Positions 1-8,824 of a stretch of DNA of 64,000 nucleotides are shown piece by piece. The notes under the pieces are model-generated. The model was given only the letters and a program-made list of their open reading frames with translations. It made no database searches and had not been told where the DNA came from. This DNA is from CAVTJL01 sp963752325 (GTDB lineage: Bacteria; Pseudomonadota; Alphaproteobacteria; Geminicoccales; Geminicoccaceae), in NCBI GenBank assembly GCA_963752325.1, contig CAVVXU010000005.1, positions 124,001-188,000 of the forward strand, in the 5' to 3' direction. The position numbers were made by a program, and so were the translations under genes. Position 1 is the first letter of the stretch. Every line of letters starts with the position of its first letter.

Positions 1-3
1 GCT

Positions 4-43
4 GCGTCTCCTTCGTCGGCCGGTGAAGGAGACGCGCTTTTTT
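4..43 (+). terminator. Rho-independent terminator of a gene left of the window
   Basis: An 11-bp perfect stem (4-14 pairs with 25-35) with a 10-base loop is followed by GC and six T residues on the plus strand. It should end transcription of a plus-strand gene lying outside the window, and it faces the end of the minus-strand operon that finishes at 99. Confidence 0.75.
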
Positions 44-98
44 GCGCGGAGGCAGGCAGGGCGCGAGCCTCTTGGAATGTGATCGAGCCCTGCCCCTG

Positions 99-920
99 TC
101 ACTCGGCGAAGCCGCGAGAGACGTGATCCCGGATCAGGCCGGCGCCGATCTCCACCAGCCGGGCGCTGAGGGCCTTGCCGGTCTCGGCACTGCTGAACGC
201 CGGGTCCCCGCCCCAGATGCCGTGCGGGGCCGCCTCCAGCGCCTCCACGGGTGCCTGGATCTTGGCGCCCATATACTTGATCGCGTTGATGCCACCGACC
301 TCCACGCCTTTGATCATCCCGCCCTTCGACGGCGGCTGGCGCAGGTCGAGGCGGAGAATCTCCGGATAATAGTGGAGCCCGATCGACGTTAGAGGATCAC
401 CGCCGTGGCCTGAGGACTTGGCTGCCCCCTCGGTGCCGAGGATCTCCTTCAAGAGCTCGTAGCTTATCTGCCAGAGATACATCGCCGGCACGAAGATCCC
501 GGTCTTGCGCCGCCATCTCTGCGTGACCTCGGTGATCGCCGTCACGTTGCCGCCATGCCCGTTGATGATCATGATCTTGTTGAGGCCGTGGCGGGTGAGG
601 CAGGCGAGCATGTCGTCGAGCAGTGCCACGAGCGTGGATTGCGACATCGCGATCCCGCCGTGCGTGGAGCCGAAATAGTCCGATCCGCCAAAGGGGATCA
701 CCGGCGTGACGAAGGTCGGCACGCCCATCTCGCGCGCGGCCCGCGCCATGTCCATCGCCACGCATTCGGCGGCGAGGTAGTCGCCCATCGGCGCATGGAC
801 GCCCTGGTCCTCCAACGAGCCCATCGGCAGGAGGATCACGGCGTCCTCGTTCAGGAACCGGCGCAATTCCTCGCTCGTCAGCTCGGCGATCTTGATCTTC
901 TGGGTCAATGGCTCGGCCAT
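99..920 (-). CDS. Creatininase-family amidohydrolase
   Basis: A 273-residue protein of the creatininase/creatinine amidohydrolase family, which hydrolyses cyclic or linear amides at a dinuclear metal site in the cytoplasm. Recognisable are the GSLEDQG..HAPMGDY segment (residues 34-48), GGSDYFGSTHGG and INGHGGN. The segment that reads EQHG in classical creatininase reads EDQG here, so a metal-site His is replaced by Gln; the substrate is therefore uncertain. The start codon directly abuts the stop codon of the upstream ABC ATPase gene, so it is the last gene of the transporter operon and probably acts on the imported compound. The family is clear; the name creatininase should not be read as the substrate. 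Confidence 0.85.
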   Translation of the reverse strand: MAEPLTQKIKIAELTSEELRRFLNEDAVILLPMGSLEDQGVHAPMGDYLAAECVAMDMARAAREMGVPTFVTPVIPFGGSDYFGSTHGGIAMSQSTLVALLDDMLACLTRHGLNKIMIINGHGGNVTAITEVTQRWRRKTGIFVPAMYLWQISYELLKEILGTEGAAKSSGHGGDPLTSIGLHYYPEILRLDLRQPPSKGGMIKGVEVGGINAIKYMGAKIQAPVEALEAAPHGIWGGDPAFSSAETGKALSARLVEIGAGLIRDHVSRGFAE

Positions 921-1898
921 CTACTGGGCTCCTTCCAAGATGTCGTCGCGAATGCAGGCCTTGCGCCTGCCCGGCCCGATGGGCCGTAGGTCCGGCACCT
1001 CCCGGGCGCAGGCAGGCAGGGCGTAGGGGCAGCGGCTGCGGAACACGCAGCCGGAGGGGGGCGTGAGGGGTGAGGGTATCTCGCCCGTTAGCCGTATGCG
1101 GCGGCCAACCCGCTTCAGGCTGGGCTCTGCCGAGACCAGCGCCGCGGTATAGGGATGGGCGGGTGCGAAGTGCACCGCATCGGCAGGGCCGACCTCCATC
1201 ACCCGCCCCAAATAGAGCACCATCACCCTATCGGAGATGAAGCGGACCACCGAGAGGTCGTGGCTGATGAAGAGCAGCGATATGCCCTTCGTCGCCCTCA
1301 GGTCGGCGAGGAGATTCAGCACCTGCGCCTGGATCGAGACGTCCAGCGCCGAGACCGCCTCGTCGGCCACGATGAACCTCGGCTCCACCGCCAGCGCCCG
1401 CGCGATGCCGATCCGCTGACGCTGGCCGCCCGAGAACTCATGCGGCCGCCGATCGAGGAATTCCGGCGCCAGGCCCACCATCCGCATCAGCTCTGCCAGC
1501 CGGTCGGCACGGCCCGCGCCACGGTGCAGGCCGTGGCTGTCGAGCGCCTCCGATAGCGTGGCCCGGACCGTCTTGCGAGGATCGAGGCTCGCATAGGGAT
1601 CCTGGAAGATGATCTGCATCTCCTTGCGCATGGCGCGCATCTCCGGGCCGCTAAGGCCGGAGAGCTCCCTGCCCGCGAAGCGCAGCGCCTTCGCCTCCGC
1701 ATCGATCAGCCGCAGCACGGCCTTGCCGAGCGTGGACTTGCCGGACCCGCTCTCGCCCACGAGCCCTAGAACCTCACCCGGCGCGACGGAAAGGCCGACA
1801 TCGCGCAGAACGTGCATCATCTGCCGCCTGAACGGCCCCCGGCGTCCTGCCGGGTAGGCCTTGCTCAGACCCTCGACCTCAAGGAGCGCCTCGCCCAT
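921..1898 (-). CDS. Dipeptide/oligopeptide ABC transporter ATPase (OppF/DppF-like)
   Basis: A 325-residue ATPase that powers a peptide-type importer at the inner face of the membrane. Seen in order: Walker A GESGSGKSTLG, Q-loop IIFQDPYASLDPR, signature FSGGQRQR, Walker B FIVADEAVSALD (EP is EA), switch His in FISHDLS, and the C-terminal Opp domain with its CxxxxCPYALPAC cluster. The start at 1898 overlaps the stop of the fused permease-ATPase gene as ATGA; a longer in-frame extension to 2024 lies inside that gene and looks like coding shadow. It should form the second NBD with the ATPase half of the neighbouring fusion. Confidence 0.88.
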   Translation of the reverse strand: MGEALLEVEGLSKAYPAGRRGPFRRQMMHVLRDVGLSVAPGEVLGLVGESGSGKSTLGKAVLRLIDAEAKALRFAGRELSGLSGPEMRAMRKEMQIIFQDPYASLDPRKTVRATLSEALDSHGLHRGAGRADRLAELMRMVGLAPEFLDRRPHEFSGGQRQRIGIARALAVEPRFIVADEAVSALDVSIQAQVLNLLADLRATKGISLLFISHDLSVVRFISDRVMVLYLGRVMEVGPADAVHFAPAHPYTAALVSAEPSLKRVGRRIRLTGEIPSPLTPPSGCVFRSRCPYALPACAREVPDLRPIGPGRRKACIRDDILEGAQ

Positions 1899-3820
1899 CA
1901 CACCATCTCCGCCAGCGCGGCGCCGGCGGCCTCGGGCGCGAAGAGACAGCGTGCCGCCCGCCCACCGGCATCCCGATGGAGATCCGGATGGCGCTCCGCG
2001 CAGACCGGCCGGGCCTGCGGGCAACGATCGCGAAAGGCGCAGCCCGAGGGCCGCACTTGCGGCAGCGGCGGCGTGCCCGGAATGGCACCGAGCCGATCGC
2101 CGCGGGCCGAATGCAGCTCCTCGTGCGACGACGGCATGCTTTCGAGGAGCGCCACGGTGTAGGGATGATGCGGCCCGGCGAGCACATCCGCGGCGGCGCC
2201 CTCCTCCACCACCTCGCCCGCATACATCACGACGATTCTGTCGGCGATCTCGGACACGATGCCGAGATTGTGGCTGATGAAGAGCAGGCTGAGACCGGCC
2301 TGCTGGTCCTGCCGGAGATCGCGGAGCAGCTCGATGATCTCGGCCTGAATGGTGACGTCGAGCGCCGTCGTCGGCTCGTCTGCAATCAGGGCCTGCGGCT
2401 CGCAGGTGAGTGCCATCGCGATCATCACCCGCTGCCGCATCCCGCCCGACATCTCGTGCGGATAGGCATCGATGCGTCGTGCCGCCTCGGGAATGCCGAC
2501 CCGCTCCAATGCCGCGATCGCCTGCGCGCGCGCCTCCGCCACGGAAATCCGCCGGTGGGCCCGGATCGCCTCGACCATCTGCCTCCCGACCCGCAGCACC
2601 GGGTTCAGCGAGGTCATCGGCTCCTGGAAGATCATCGCGATGTCGTCACCGCGGATCGCCTCCGCCTGCCGCTGGGTGAGGGCCGCGAGATCGGCGGTCG
2701 AGCCATCCTTGCGTCCGATCAGCACCTGCCCTTCCGCGGCGCGAATGCCCGCCGGCAGCAGGCCCATCAAGGCCAACGCCGTCAGCGACTTGCCCGACCC
2801 ACTCTCGCCCACGAGCGCCGTGCACTCATTCTGGCGCAGCCTGAGCGAGAGGTCATCGACCAACACGACCGGCCCGGCCCGGCCCGGGATCTCGAGCCGC
2901 AGGTCCCGCAGCTCGGCCACCGCGCCCGGCGACAGCGCCGGGGCGGCGCCCGCCCGCGCCGACGGTGCCACAACCGCGTCCTTCCCCTCCCCGGCTCCCT
3001 TGGGGTCGAGCGTGTCGCGCAGCCGGTCGCAGAAGAAGTTGATCGCGTAGATGGTCAGCGTCAGCGCCGCGCACGGCACGAGGATGCCCAGCGGGTCCTG
3101 GCTCATGAAGCTGCGCGCGCCACGGATCATCTGGCCCCAGGAGGGAGCCGGCGGCACCACGCCCAGGCCGAGGAAGGAAAGGCCCGATTCGATCGTGATC
3201 GCCGCGGCCGCGGTCAGCGAGTACTGGATCGAGAGCGGGCCCATGATGTTCGGCAGCACCGTGCCGAACACGATCCTTCCTGGCGGCGTGCCGAGCGCCC
3301 GCGAGGCCTCGACGAAGTCCTGCGCCGCGATACGCAGCGCCTCCGAGTAAGCGATACGGGCAAAGGCGGGAAAGTAGAGGACCGAGAGCACGGCCACGAG
3401 AGTCGTGGCCCCGGGCCCGAAGAGCGTCACGATGAGGAGCGCCAGCAAGATCGGCGGGAAGCACAAGACGACGTCGGAGAGCCGCATCGTCAGGAACTCG
3501 AACGGCCCACGGAAGTAGGCGCCGATGAGACCGAAGAGCGATCCGACGACCGCCGCGATGGAGCTCGCGAGGAAGGCCACCGTGAGCGAGACCTGCCCGC
3601 CATAGAGCACCCGCGCCAGACGGTCGCGCCCGAACTCGTCCTGGCCGAAGGGATGCGCCCAGCTCGGACCCGCCAGCCTGTCGCGCACCGCGATCTGCAG
3701 CGGATTGTCGGGCGTTATCAGGGGGGCCGCGAACATCGCGACGATCAGCCCGCCAAGCAGCAGCACCGGCAGCAGCATCCGCAGCGGCAAGCGCGGCAGC
3801 CGTGGCAGGGTCGCGCTCAT
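1898..3820 (-). CDS. Fused DppC-type permease and DppD-type ATPase
   Basis: A 640-residue fusion of the second permease and one ATPase of a dipeptide-type importer. Residues 1-275 are a DppC-like permease: N-terminal membrane helix (13-34), the DEFGRDRLARVLYGG segment, and the EAA loop EASRALGTPPGRI near 171. A roughly 30-residue Ala/Pro-rich linker leads into a complete ATPase (about 304-640): Walker A GESGSGKS at 338-345, Q-loop MIFQEPMTSLNP, signature MSGGMRQR, Walker B LIADEPTTALD, switch His in FISHNLG, and a C-terminal Cys-containing Opp domain. The start overlaps the upstream permease stop (ATGA). Such permease/ATP-binding fusions are known in this transporter class; there is no stop or start between the halves, so this is not a missed boundary. 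Confidence 0.88.
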   Translation of the reverse strand: MSATLPRLPRLPLRMLLPVLLLGGLIVAMFAAPLITPDNPLQIAVRDRLAGPSWAHPFGQDEFGRDRLARVLYGGQVSLTVAFLASSIAAVVGSLFGLIGAYFRGPFEFLTMRLSDVVLCFPPILLALLIVTLFGPGATTLVAVLSVLYFPAFARIAYSEALRIAAQDFVEASRALGTPPGRIVFGTVLPNIMGPLSIQYSLTAAAAITIESGLSFLGLGVVPPAPSWGQMIRGARSFMSQDPLGILVPCAALTLTIYAINFFCDRLRDTLDPKGAGEGKDAVVAPSARAGAAPALSPGAVAELRDLRLEIPGRAGPVVLVDDLSLRLRQNECTALVGESGSGKSLTALALMGLLPAGIRAAEGQVLIGRKDGSTADLAALTQRQAEAIRGDDIAMIFQEPMTSLNPVLRVGRQMVEAIRAHRRISVAEARAQAIAALERVGIPEAARRIDAYPHEMSGGMRQRVMIAMALTCEPQALIADEPTTALDVTIQAEIIELLRDLRQDQQAGLSLLFISHNLGIVSEIADRIVVMYAGEVVEEGAAADVLAGPHHPYTVALLESMPSSHEELHSARGDRLGAIPGTPPLPQVRPSGCAFRDRCPQARPVCAERHPDLHRDAGGRAARCLFAPEAAGAALAEMV

Positions 3821-4771
3821 GCCAGCCGGATCCGGGGATCGAGGAGCGAGTAGATCACCTCGACCACGAAGTTGATGCCGATGAAGATCGCCGCGACCGT
3901 CAGGATCACCGCCCGTACCGTCGGATAGTCGCGCTGCTCGACTGCGGTGACGAGATAGCCGGAAAGACCGGGCCAGTTGTAGATGAACTCCACTAGCACG
4001 GTGGAGCCGAGCAGGATGCCCATCTGCAGCCCCACCACGGTGACGACCGGCCCCAGCGCGTTGCGCAGAATGTGGTCGGCGGACCACGAGCCGACGCTTC
4101 AGCCCCTTGGCGACGGCGGTGCGCACCCAATCGTGCGCCCGCATCTCCAGCACGCTAGCCCGGGTCATCCGAAAGACGATGGAGAAGAGGTGCAACGCCA
4201 CCGTCACCGCAGGGAGGATCAGCATCCTCACATGCATCCAGGGATCCTGCGCGAAGGAGACGTACCCCCCAGCGGGCAGGATCCGGAGGAGCTGCGCGAA
4301 GAAGTAGATGAAGAGCGTCCCGGTCACGAAGCCCGGCACCGAGATCAAGAGCGCATTGAGGCCCGAGACGACTCGGTCGAACCGCCCGCCCGCGCTCAGC
4401 CCGGCATAGGTCCCGGCCGGGATGGCGGTCGAGAGCGCGATGATCGCGGCGACCGCTATCAGCTCCAATGTCCGCGGCAGCCGCTGCGCGATGGTCCTGG
4501 CGACGGGTGTGTCATCGATCAGCGAGCGGCCGAAGTCGAGCCGTGCCGTATCGGCGAGGAAGCTCGCATATTGCGCGCCCAGCGGCCGGTCGAGCCCCAT
4601 CCGGACGCGCAGGTTGTGAACGGCCTCCGGCGTCGTCGGGCTGCCCCCGCTCGTCAGCAGAAGCTCGGCCGGATCGCCCGGCACGATGAACAGGACCGAG
4701 AAGACGATCGTGCCGACGACCCAGAGCATGACCAGCGCGGTCAGCGCCCGGCGCAGGGCGAACCGCAGCAC
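3817..4771 (-). CDS. DppB-type permease, single-base frameshift near 4076
   Basis: First permease of the dipeptide-type importer. The N-terminal two thirds (from MLRFALRRALTALVML) and the C-terminal third (MGILLGSTVLVEFIYNWPG to LDPRIRLA) are in different frames. Removing one T at about 4076 on the plus strand restores VRRHILRNALGPVV across the conserved EAA-type loop, so this is one extra base. The span length is one base more than a multiple of three, as expected. Without correction the N-terminal frame runs on into the next gene and makes a false very long ORF. I read it as a sequencing error or a very recent mutation. The start follows the SBP gene by 6 bp. Confidence 0.8.
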
Positions 4772-4777
4772 CCGGCC

Positions 4778-6325
4778 TCAGCCCAGGTTCGTATCGTCGA
4801 GCGAGTAGGCGGAGGAGCCGTTCAGCCAGCCCGGGAACGCCATGAAGCCCGTTACCTGGTCGTGCAGCGCATCTGCCTGCACCCGCCAGTTCAGCGGCAC
4901 CTGCGGGACCTCCGCGAAATAGGCCTTCGCGAGCTCCTGATAGATCGCCTCGCGCTTGTCCTGGGCGGTCGTGGTGCGGCCCTTCTCGAGCAGATCGTCG
5001 ATCGCCTTGGAGCTGAAGCCGTACGAGCGGGTGTAAGTCGACGGCCCCGAATGCAGCAGAGGCCACATGGAATCCGGATCGTTGTAGTAGCCGCTGAGGC
5101 CGTGCACGGCGATGTCGTAGTTACCGTCCTTGCCTGCCTTGATCCGGCTCGCCCAGTCCGGCAGGTCGAGGGTGGCATCGATGCCGATCATCTGCAGATA
5201 GGCCTGCACGATCGAGGCCGTGTCCTGGTGCATCCCGTAGGTCGAGGTCGCCAGGAGCTTGCATGGGAACCCCTTCGGATACCCCGCCTCGGCCAGCATC
5301 TTCTTGGCCTTGTCGGGATCGAACGACCATTGCGAGGCCGGATCGTCGAGCTTGAAGGGCGAGCCTGCCGGATTGGGAAAGCCCAAAAGCGGCGTGCCGT
5401 GGCCGGCAAAGGCCGCATCGATCACGTCCTGGCGCTTCACCGCATAGCCGATCGCCTGCCGCACTTTCGGATTGGCGAAGGGGCCTTCCTTGGCGACGTT
5501 GAACAGGAGCAGCATGTAGGGTCCGGTCGTGGACGCCATCTTCAGCTTGTCCGATTTGGCCACCGTGCCGAACTGCTGCCAGGGCAGGTACTCGATCAGG
5601 TCCACATCGCCAGTCTCGAGCGCGGCGTAGCGCAGGTTCTCGTCCGGATAGGCGATGAAGCGGATCGCATCGCAGATCGGCCGGCCCTGCTCGTAGAAGT
5701 CGGGGAACTTCTCGACCTCGATATAGACACCGCGTTCCTGCGCCTTGGGCTTGAAGGGGCCACAGCCGACCGGGCTGGCCGGGTCACTACCCGACCAGAC
5801 GATACCGGCGCAATAGTTTGCCAGAAGTTGAGCAAAAATAGCGGAGGGAGCGTGCAGCGAGAATTTCGCCGTCTTGTCGTCGACCGCCTCCACCTTTGCG
5901 ATATTGCTGAACGAGGACTTCAGATAGGCCGTTGAATCCGGCGCCAGGATCTGCTCGAAACTGTAGACGACGTCCTTTGCAGTCACCGGCTTGCCATTGT
6001 GGAAGATGGCGTTCGCGCGGAGCTTGAAGACCGCGGTCGTCTCGTCGGGCCACGCGACGCTTTCGGCCAACTCGGGCACCAGCTTGGCCTCGCTGTCGTA
6101 CCCCATGAGCCCACGATACATGGTCAGCTTCACGGTATTGGCAGCGGCCCCGGTATTCTCCCAGGGCTTGATCGAGGGCGGGAAGGTCGAGAGCCCATAG
6201 CGCAGAGTCTTGCCTGCGGCCGCGAGGCCGCGGCGCGGCAACGCCAGCCCGGACAGCCCGGCACCGAGGCCGACGAGCACGGTACGGCGGGACGGGGTAA
6301 AACCTCTACGGGGAGCATCTGTCAT
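4778..6325 (-). CDS. ABC transporter substrate-binding protein, SBP_bac_5 family
   Basis: A 515-residue periplasmic binding protein for peptides or similar solutes. A Tat-type signal is visible: SRRTVLVGLGAG followed by a hydrophobic stretch ending at LAAAG. The mature part has the usual family flow: KLVPELAESVAWPDE, FHNGKPVTAKDVVYSFE, GCGPFKP, NPKVRQAIGYAVKRQDVI and VPLNWR. It is the first gene of the dipeptide-type transporter, only 6 bp before the permease gene. Family assignment is secure; the ligand is unknown. Confidence 0.9.
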   Translation of the reverse strand: MTDAPRRGFTPSRRTVLVGLGAGLSGLALPRRGLAAAGKTLRYGLSTFPPSIKPWENTGAAANTVKLTMYRGLMGYDSEAKLVPELAESVAWPDETTAVFKLRANAIFHNGKPVTAKDVVYSFEQILAPDSTAYLKSSFSNIAKVEAVDDKTAKFSLHAPSAIFAQLLANYCAGIVWSGSDPASPVGCGPFKPKAQERGVYIEVEKFPDFYEQGRPICDAIRFIAYPDENLRYAALETGDVDLIEYLPWQQFGTVAKSDKLKMASTTGPYMLLLFNVAKEGPFANPKVRQAIGYAVKRQDVIDAAFAGHGTPLLGFPNPAGSPFKLDDPASQWSFDPDKAKKMLAEAGYPKGFPCKLLATSTYGMHQDTASIVQAYLQMIGIDATLDLPDWASRIKAGKDGNYDIAVHGLSGYYNDPDSMWPLLHSGPSTYTRSYGFSSKAIDDLLEKGRTTTAQDKREAIYQELAKAYFAEVPQVPLNWRVQADALHDQVTGFMAFPGWLNGSSAYSLDDTNLG

Positions 6326-6457
6326 GGCAACCTCGAGATGTCTGTATTGATTGGAAGGCGCTCGGGCCCCGCGAGGAAGGCTCGATCGCTAGAGGATCTC
6401 GGGCAGCGACGGCACCGCCGACCTCCATCTTCGGTTTCAGAGCCATGGCTATCCGCA

Positions 6458-7126
6458 TCAGCCGAGCTTGGCCAGGACCTTGGCCGTCGCCCCACTCGCC
6501 TCGCCGAGCTTGCGCCTGCCTTCGCGCAGCTCCGCCTCGCGCGCCTTGCCAGCCTTCTGCCGCTCGATCGCGCGCTGCGCCTCGGCCTGCACCTCGCCCG
6601 GCGACAGCACGATAACGCCGCTCTCGTCGGCCAGCACCGCATCGCCCGGCATGACCACCGTATTGCCGCAAGACACCGGCACATTGATCGCGCCGCCGAT
6701 GTCGTAGAGCCGCGTTGTGATCGGTGACAGCCCCCTGCACCACATCGGAAAATCGGAAGCGACGATCTCCTCCCGATCGGTGCAGGGGCCGTCCACGACC
6801 GCACCGACAGCACCTGCCGCCTTGGCCGCCACGGTCACCCCACCGCCCCAGCAGGCGTAGCGATCGTCGTGCAGCCGGTCGACGAAGACGAAATCGCCGG
6901 ACCTGAGAAGACCCAGCAGGTGGTGCAGAAGCGTCGAATCCGGGCCGGGAATGGCGATGGTCACCGCTGTGCCAACGACCCTCCTGCCCGGCAGCATCGG
7001 CTGGATCTGGCGCGACAGGAACCCCATCAGCCGCCAATGACCCAGGGTCGCCGTCTCGCACTGAGCCAGCAGCTCCAGATCCGCGGGGGCGACCTGGGCG
7101 GGCATCTCGTTGATCTTGTAGCTCAT
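6458..7126 (-). CDS. RraA-like / HMG-aldolase family protein
   Basis: A 222-residue protein of the RraA-like fold. In non-enterobacterial genomes these often are 4-hydroxy-4-methyl-2-oxoglutarate/oxaloacetate aldolases rather than RNase E regulators. Visible are the WGGGVTVAAKAAGAVG segment, the DGPCTDREEI motif at the position of the usual DG.xRD, and the C-terminal ADESGVIVLSPGE stretch typical of the family. An AGGAG ribosome site precedes the ATG. It sits between the two transporters of this block, consistent with a metabolic role toward an imported acid. A purely structural or regulatory role cannot be excluded. Confidence 0.78.
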   Translation of the reverse strand: MSYKINEMPAQVAPADLELLAQCETATLGHWRLMGFLSRQIQPMLPGRRVVGTAVTIAIPGPDSTLLHHLLGLLRSGDFVFVDRLHDDRYACWGGGVTVAAKAAGAVGAVVDGPCTDREEIVASDFPMWCRGLSPITTRLYDIGGAINVPVSCGNTVVMPGDAVLADESGVIVLSPGEVQAEAQRAIERQKAGKAREAELREGRRKLGEASGATAKVLAKLG

Positions 7127-7147
7127 CTTGGGCTCCTTCTTCCTGGC

Positions 7148-7939
7148 TCACCGACCGAAGGCGCGCGCGAAGCCGACGGAGCGCTCCACGATCAGCACGA
7201 TGCCGAGCGAGACGGAGATCAGCAGAACCGCCAGCACCGCAACCATCGGGTCGGTGCGTTCGTCAACGTAGCGATAGATCTCGACCGGCAGCGTCGAGAG
7301 CCGCGGGCCCACGATGAAGAGCGAGAGCACGACCTCGTCGAAGGACAGGATCGCCGAGATCGCTCCGGCAGCGACGAGCCCGGGCACGAGCCGCGGCAGG
7401 GTGATATAGCCGAAGGTCTGCAGCGGGCGGGCGCCGAGCGTCATCGCGGCATGCTCGACCTCGACGCCGAGATTCCCGAGCGCAGTCTGCAGGATGCGGA
7501 CCGCGAAGGGCAGCGTCAGGACCAGATGCGCGAGGACCAGGCCCGGATAGGTCGCGGTAAGCCCGAGCCGGGTGAAGACCATGAGGATGCCGAGCCCCAG
7601 CACGATCGTCGGCAACACGAGCGGCGCCAGCACGAAGCTGCGCAGAAACTCCCGTCCACGGAACTCGAGCCGCGTCAGCGCCCAGGCAGCGGGCAGGCCG
7701 AAGGCGAGGCTCAAGAGCATGACCGCGACCGCGATGATGGCGCTGGCCCGCATGCCGCTCATGAAGTCGGCGTTGCCGAGGACCTCCCGGTAGTAGCGCA
7801 AGCCCCAGCCATGCGGCGGGAAGTTCAGGTAGTCGTCGGCGCTGAAGGAGATCAACAGAACCAGGAGCAGCGGGAGGAAGATGTAGGCGAAGACCGCGAT
7901 GACATAGAGACGACCGAGCTTCGGCAAGATGTTCCTCAC
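7148..7939 (-). CDS. ABC transporter permease (PotC-like)
   Basis: A 263-residue inner-membrane permease. About six hydrophobic segments are visible, starting with YVIAVFAYIFLPLLLVLLI. The EAA loop HAAMTLGARPLQTFGYITLP, with the conserved G, is followed by FDEVVLSLFI, the usual PotC/YdcV hallmark. It is the fourth gene of a PotD-A-B-C order read right to left. The class takes up polyamines, putrescine-like amines, opines or Fe(III); the ligand here is not known. Confidence 0.87.
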   Translation of the reverse strand: MRNILPKLGRLYVIAVFAYIFLPLLLVLLISFSADDYLNFPPHGWGLRYYREVLGNADFMSGMRASAIIAVAVMLLSLAFGLPAAWALTRLEFRGREFLRSFVLAPLVLPTIVLGLGILMVFTRLGLTATYPGLVLAHLVLTLPFAVRILQTALGNLGVEVEHAAMTLGARPLQTFGYITLPRLVPGLVAAGAISAILSFDEVVLSLFIVGPRLSTLPVEIYRYVDERTDPMVAVLAVLLISVSLGIVLIVERSVGFARAFGR

Positions 7940-7948
7940 GGCCGCCTC

Positions 7949-8824
7949 CTATCCCAGACGCCGGGTCAGCCGGCCGGCGATGAGGAGCGCGGCGAAGAAG
8001 ACCACCAGCATCACGAAGCTCAGCGCGGCCGCGGTCGGCCAGTCGAGCGAGACCAGCGCCATGTCGTAGACCTCGGTCGCCAACACGAAGACCCGCCCGC
8101 CGCCGAGCAGCTCCGGCGTGATGAAGGAGGAGACGGAGAGCACGAAGCCGATCGTCAGCCCGGCCACGATGGCGGGGGCCGAAAGCGGCAGGGTGACGCG
8201 CCAGAATACCGTCGCGGGCGGTGCGCCGAGGCTCATCGCCGCCTCGTCGAGCTGCCGGTCGAGCCGGCCCAGCCCGGCCATCATCGTAAGGAAGATGTAG
8301 GGCATGATGCTCTCGGTGAGGCCGACGACCACACCGGTGTAGTTGTTCACCATGCGGACCGGGTGCTGCACGAGCCCGGCCCACAGAAGAAAGGAGTTGA
8401 TGAAGCCAGTATCACCCAGCGTCACCATCCATCCGTAGGACCGTACCACGACCGAGACGAGCAGCGGCGAGGCCGCCAGCACCACCAGGACCGTTCTCCA
8501 GCGCGACCGCATGCGCAGCAGCGTCAGCGCCACGGGATAGGCCATGACGGTAGCGAGGATCGTGCAGGTCGCGGAGAGCTTCAGCGTCCGACCGAGAAGG
8601 CCGAGGTAGTAGGGATCGGAGGCGAGCGAGCTGAAGGTCTGAAGGCTGAGGGCTGGAACGATGGCACCATTGTCGCTCTGGTTCAGGGCCATCCGGAAAA
8701 GCCAGAGGAGCGGCCCGATGAACGAGAAGCACAAGACCAGCAGCACCGGCGCCATCAGGATCCACGGCATCAGCCGGGTCGAGCTGCCCGGAACGGGAGA
8801 GGCGGAAGCACGGACGGCAATCAT
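7949..8824 (-). CDS. ABC transporter permease (PotB-like)
   Basis: A 291-residue inner-membrane permease, partner of the PotC-like protein. The N-terminal helix is WILMAPVLLVLCFSFIGPLLWLF. The EAA-type loop is EAAMSLGAPPATVFWRVTLP, followed by SSFITPELLGGGRVFVLATEVYD, which is typical of PotB relatives. The start overlaps the upstream ATPase stop as ATGA (8821-8824), implying translational coupling. Confidence 0.88.
   Translation of the reverse strand: MIAVRASASPVPGSSTRLMPWILMAPVLLVLCFSFIGPLLWLFRMALNQSDNGAIVPALSLQTFSSLASDPYYLGLLGRTLKLSATCTILATVMAYPVALTLLRMRSRWRTVLVVLAASPLLVSVVVRSYGWMVTLGDTGFINSFLLWAGLVQHPVRMVNNYTGVVVGLTESIMPYIFLTMMAGLGRLDRQLDEAAMSLGAPPATVFWRVTLPLSAPAIVAGLTIGFVLSVSSFITPELLGGGRVFVLATEVYDMALVSLDWPTAAALSFVMLVVFFAALLIAGRLTRRLG

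Noticed and set aside
74..84. TGTGATCGAG near the left edge as a regulon site
   Set aside because: Only a half-site, downstream of an operon end rather than at a promoter.
1898..4771. A single 957-residue protein covering DppB, DppC and DppD
   Set aside because: The DppB part leaves its true frame at about 4076; the DppC-DppD fusion has its own ATG overlapping the DppB stop. Only the C-D fusion is real.
3983..5935. A 650-codon open frame on the plus strand, and similar long frames at 6869-9205, 16918-18735, 20744-22624 and 39954-42938
   Set aside because: They lie antisense to well-recognised genes, are rich in R, H, Q and D, and have no family motifs; they are GC-rich coding shadow.
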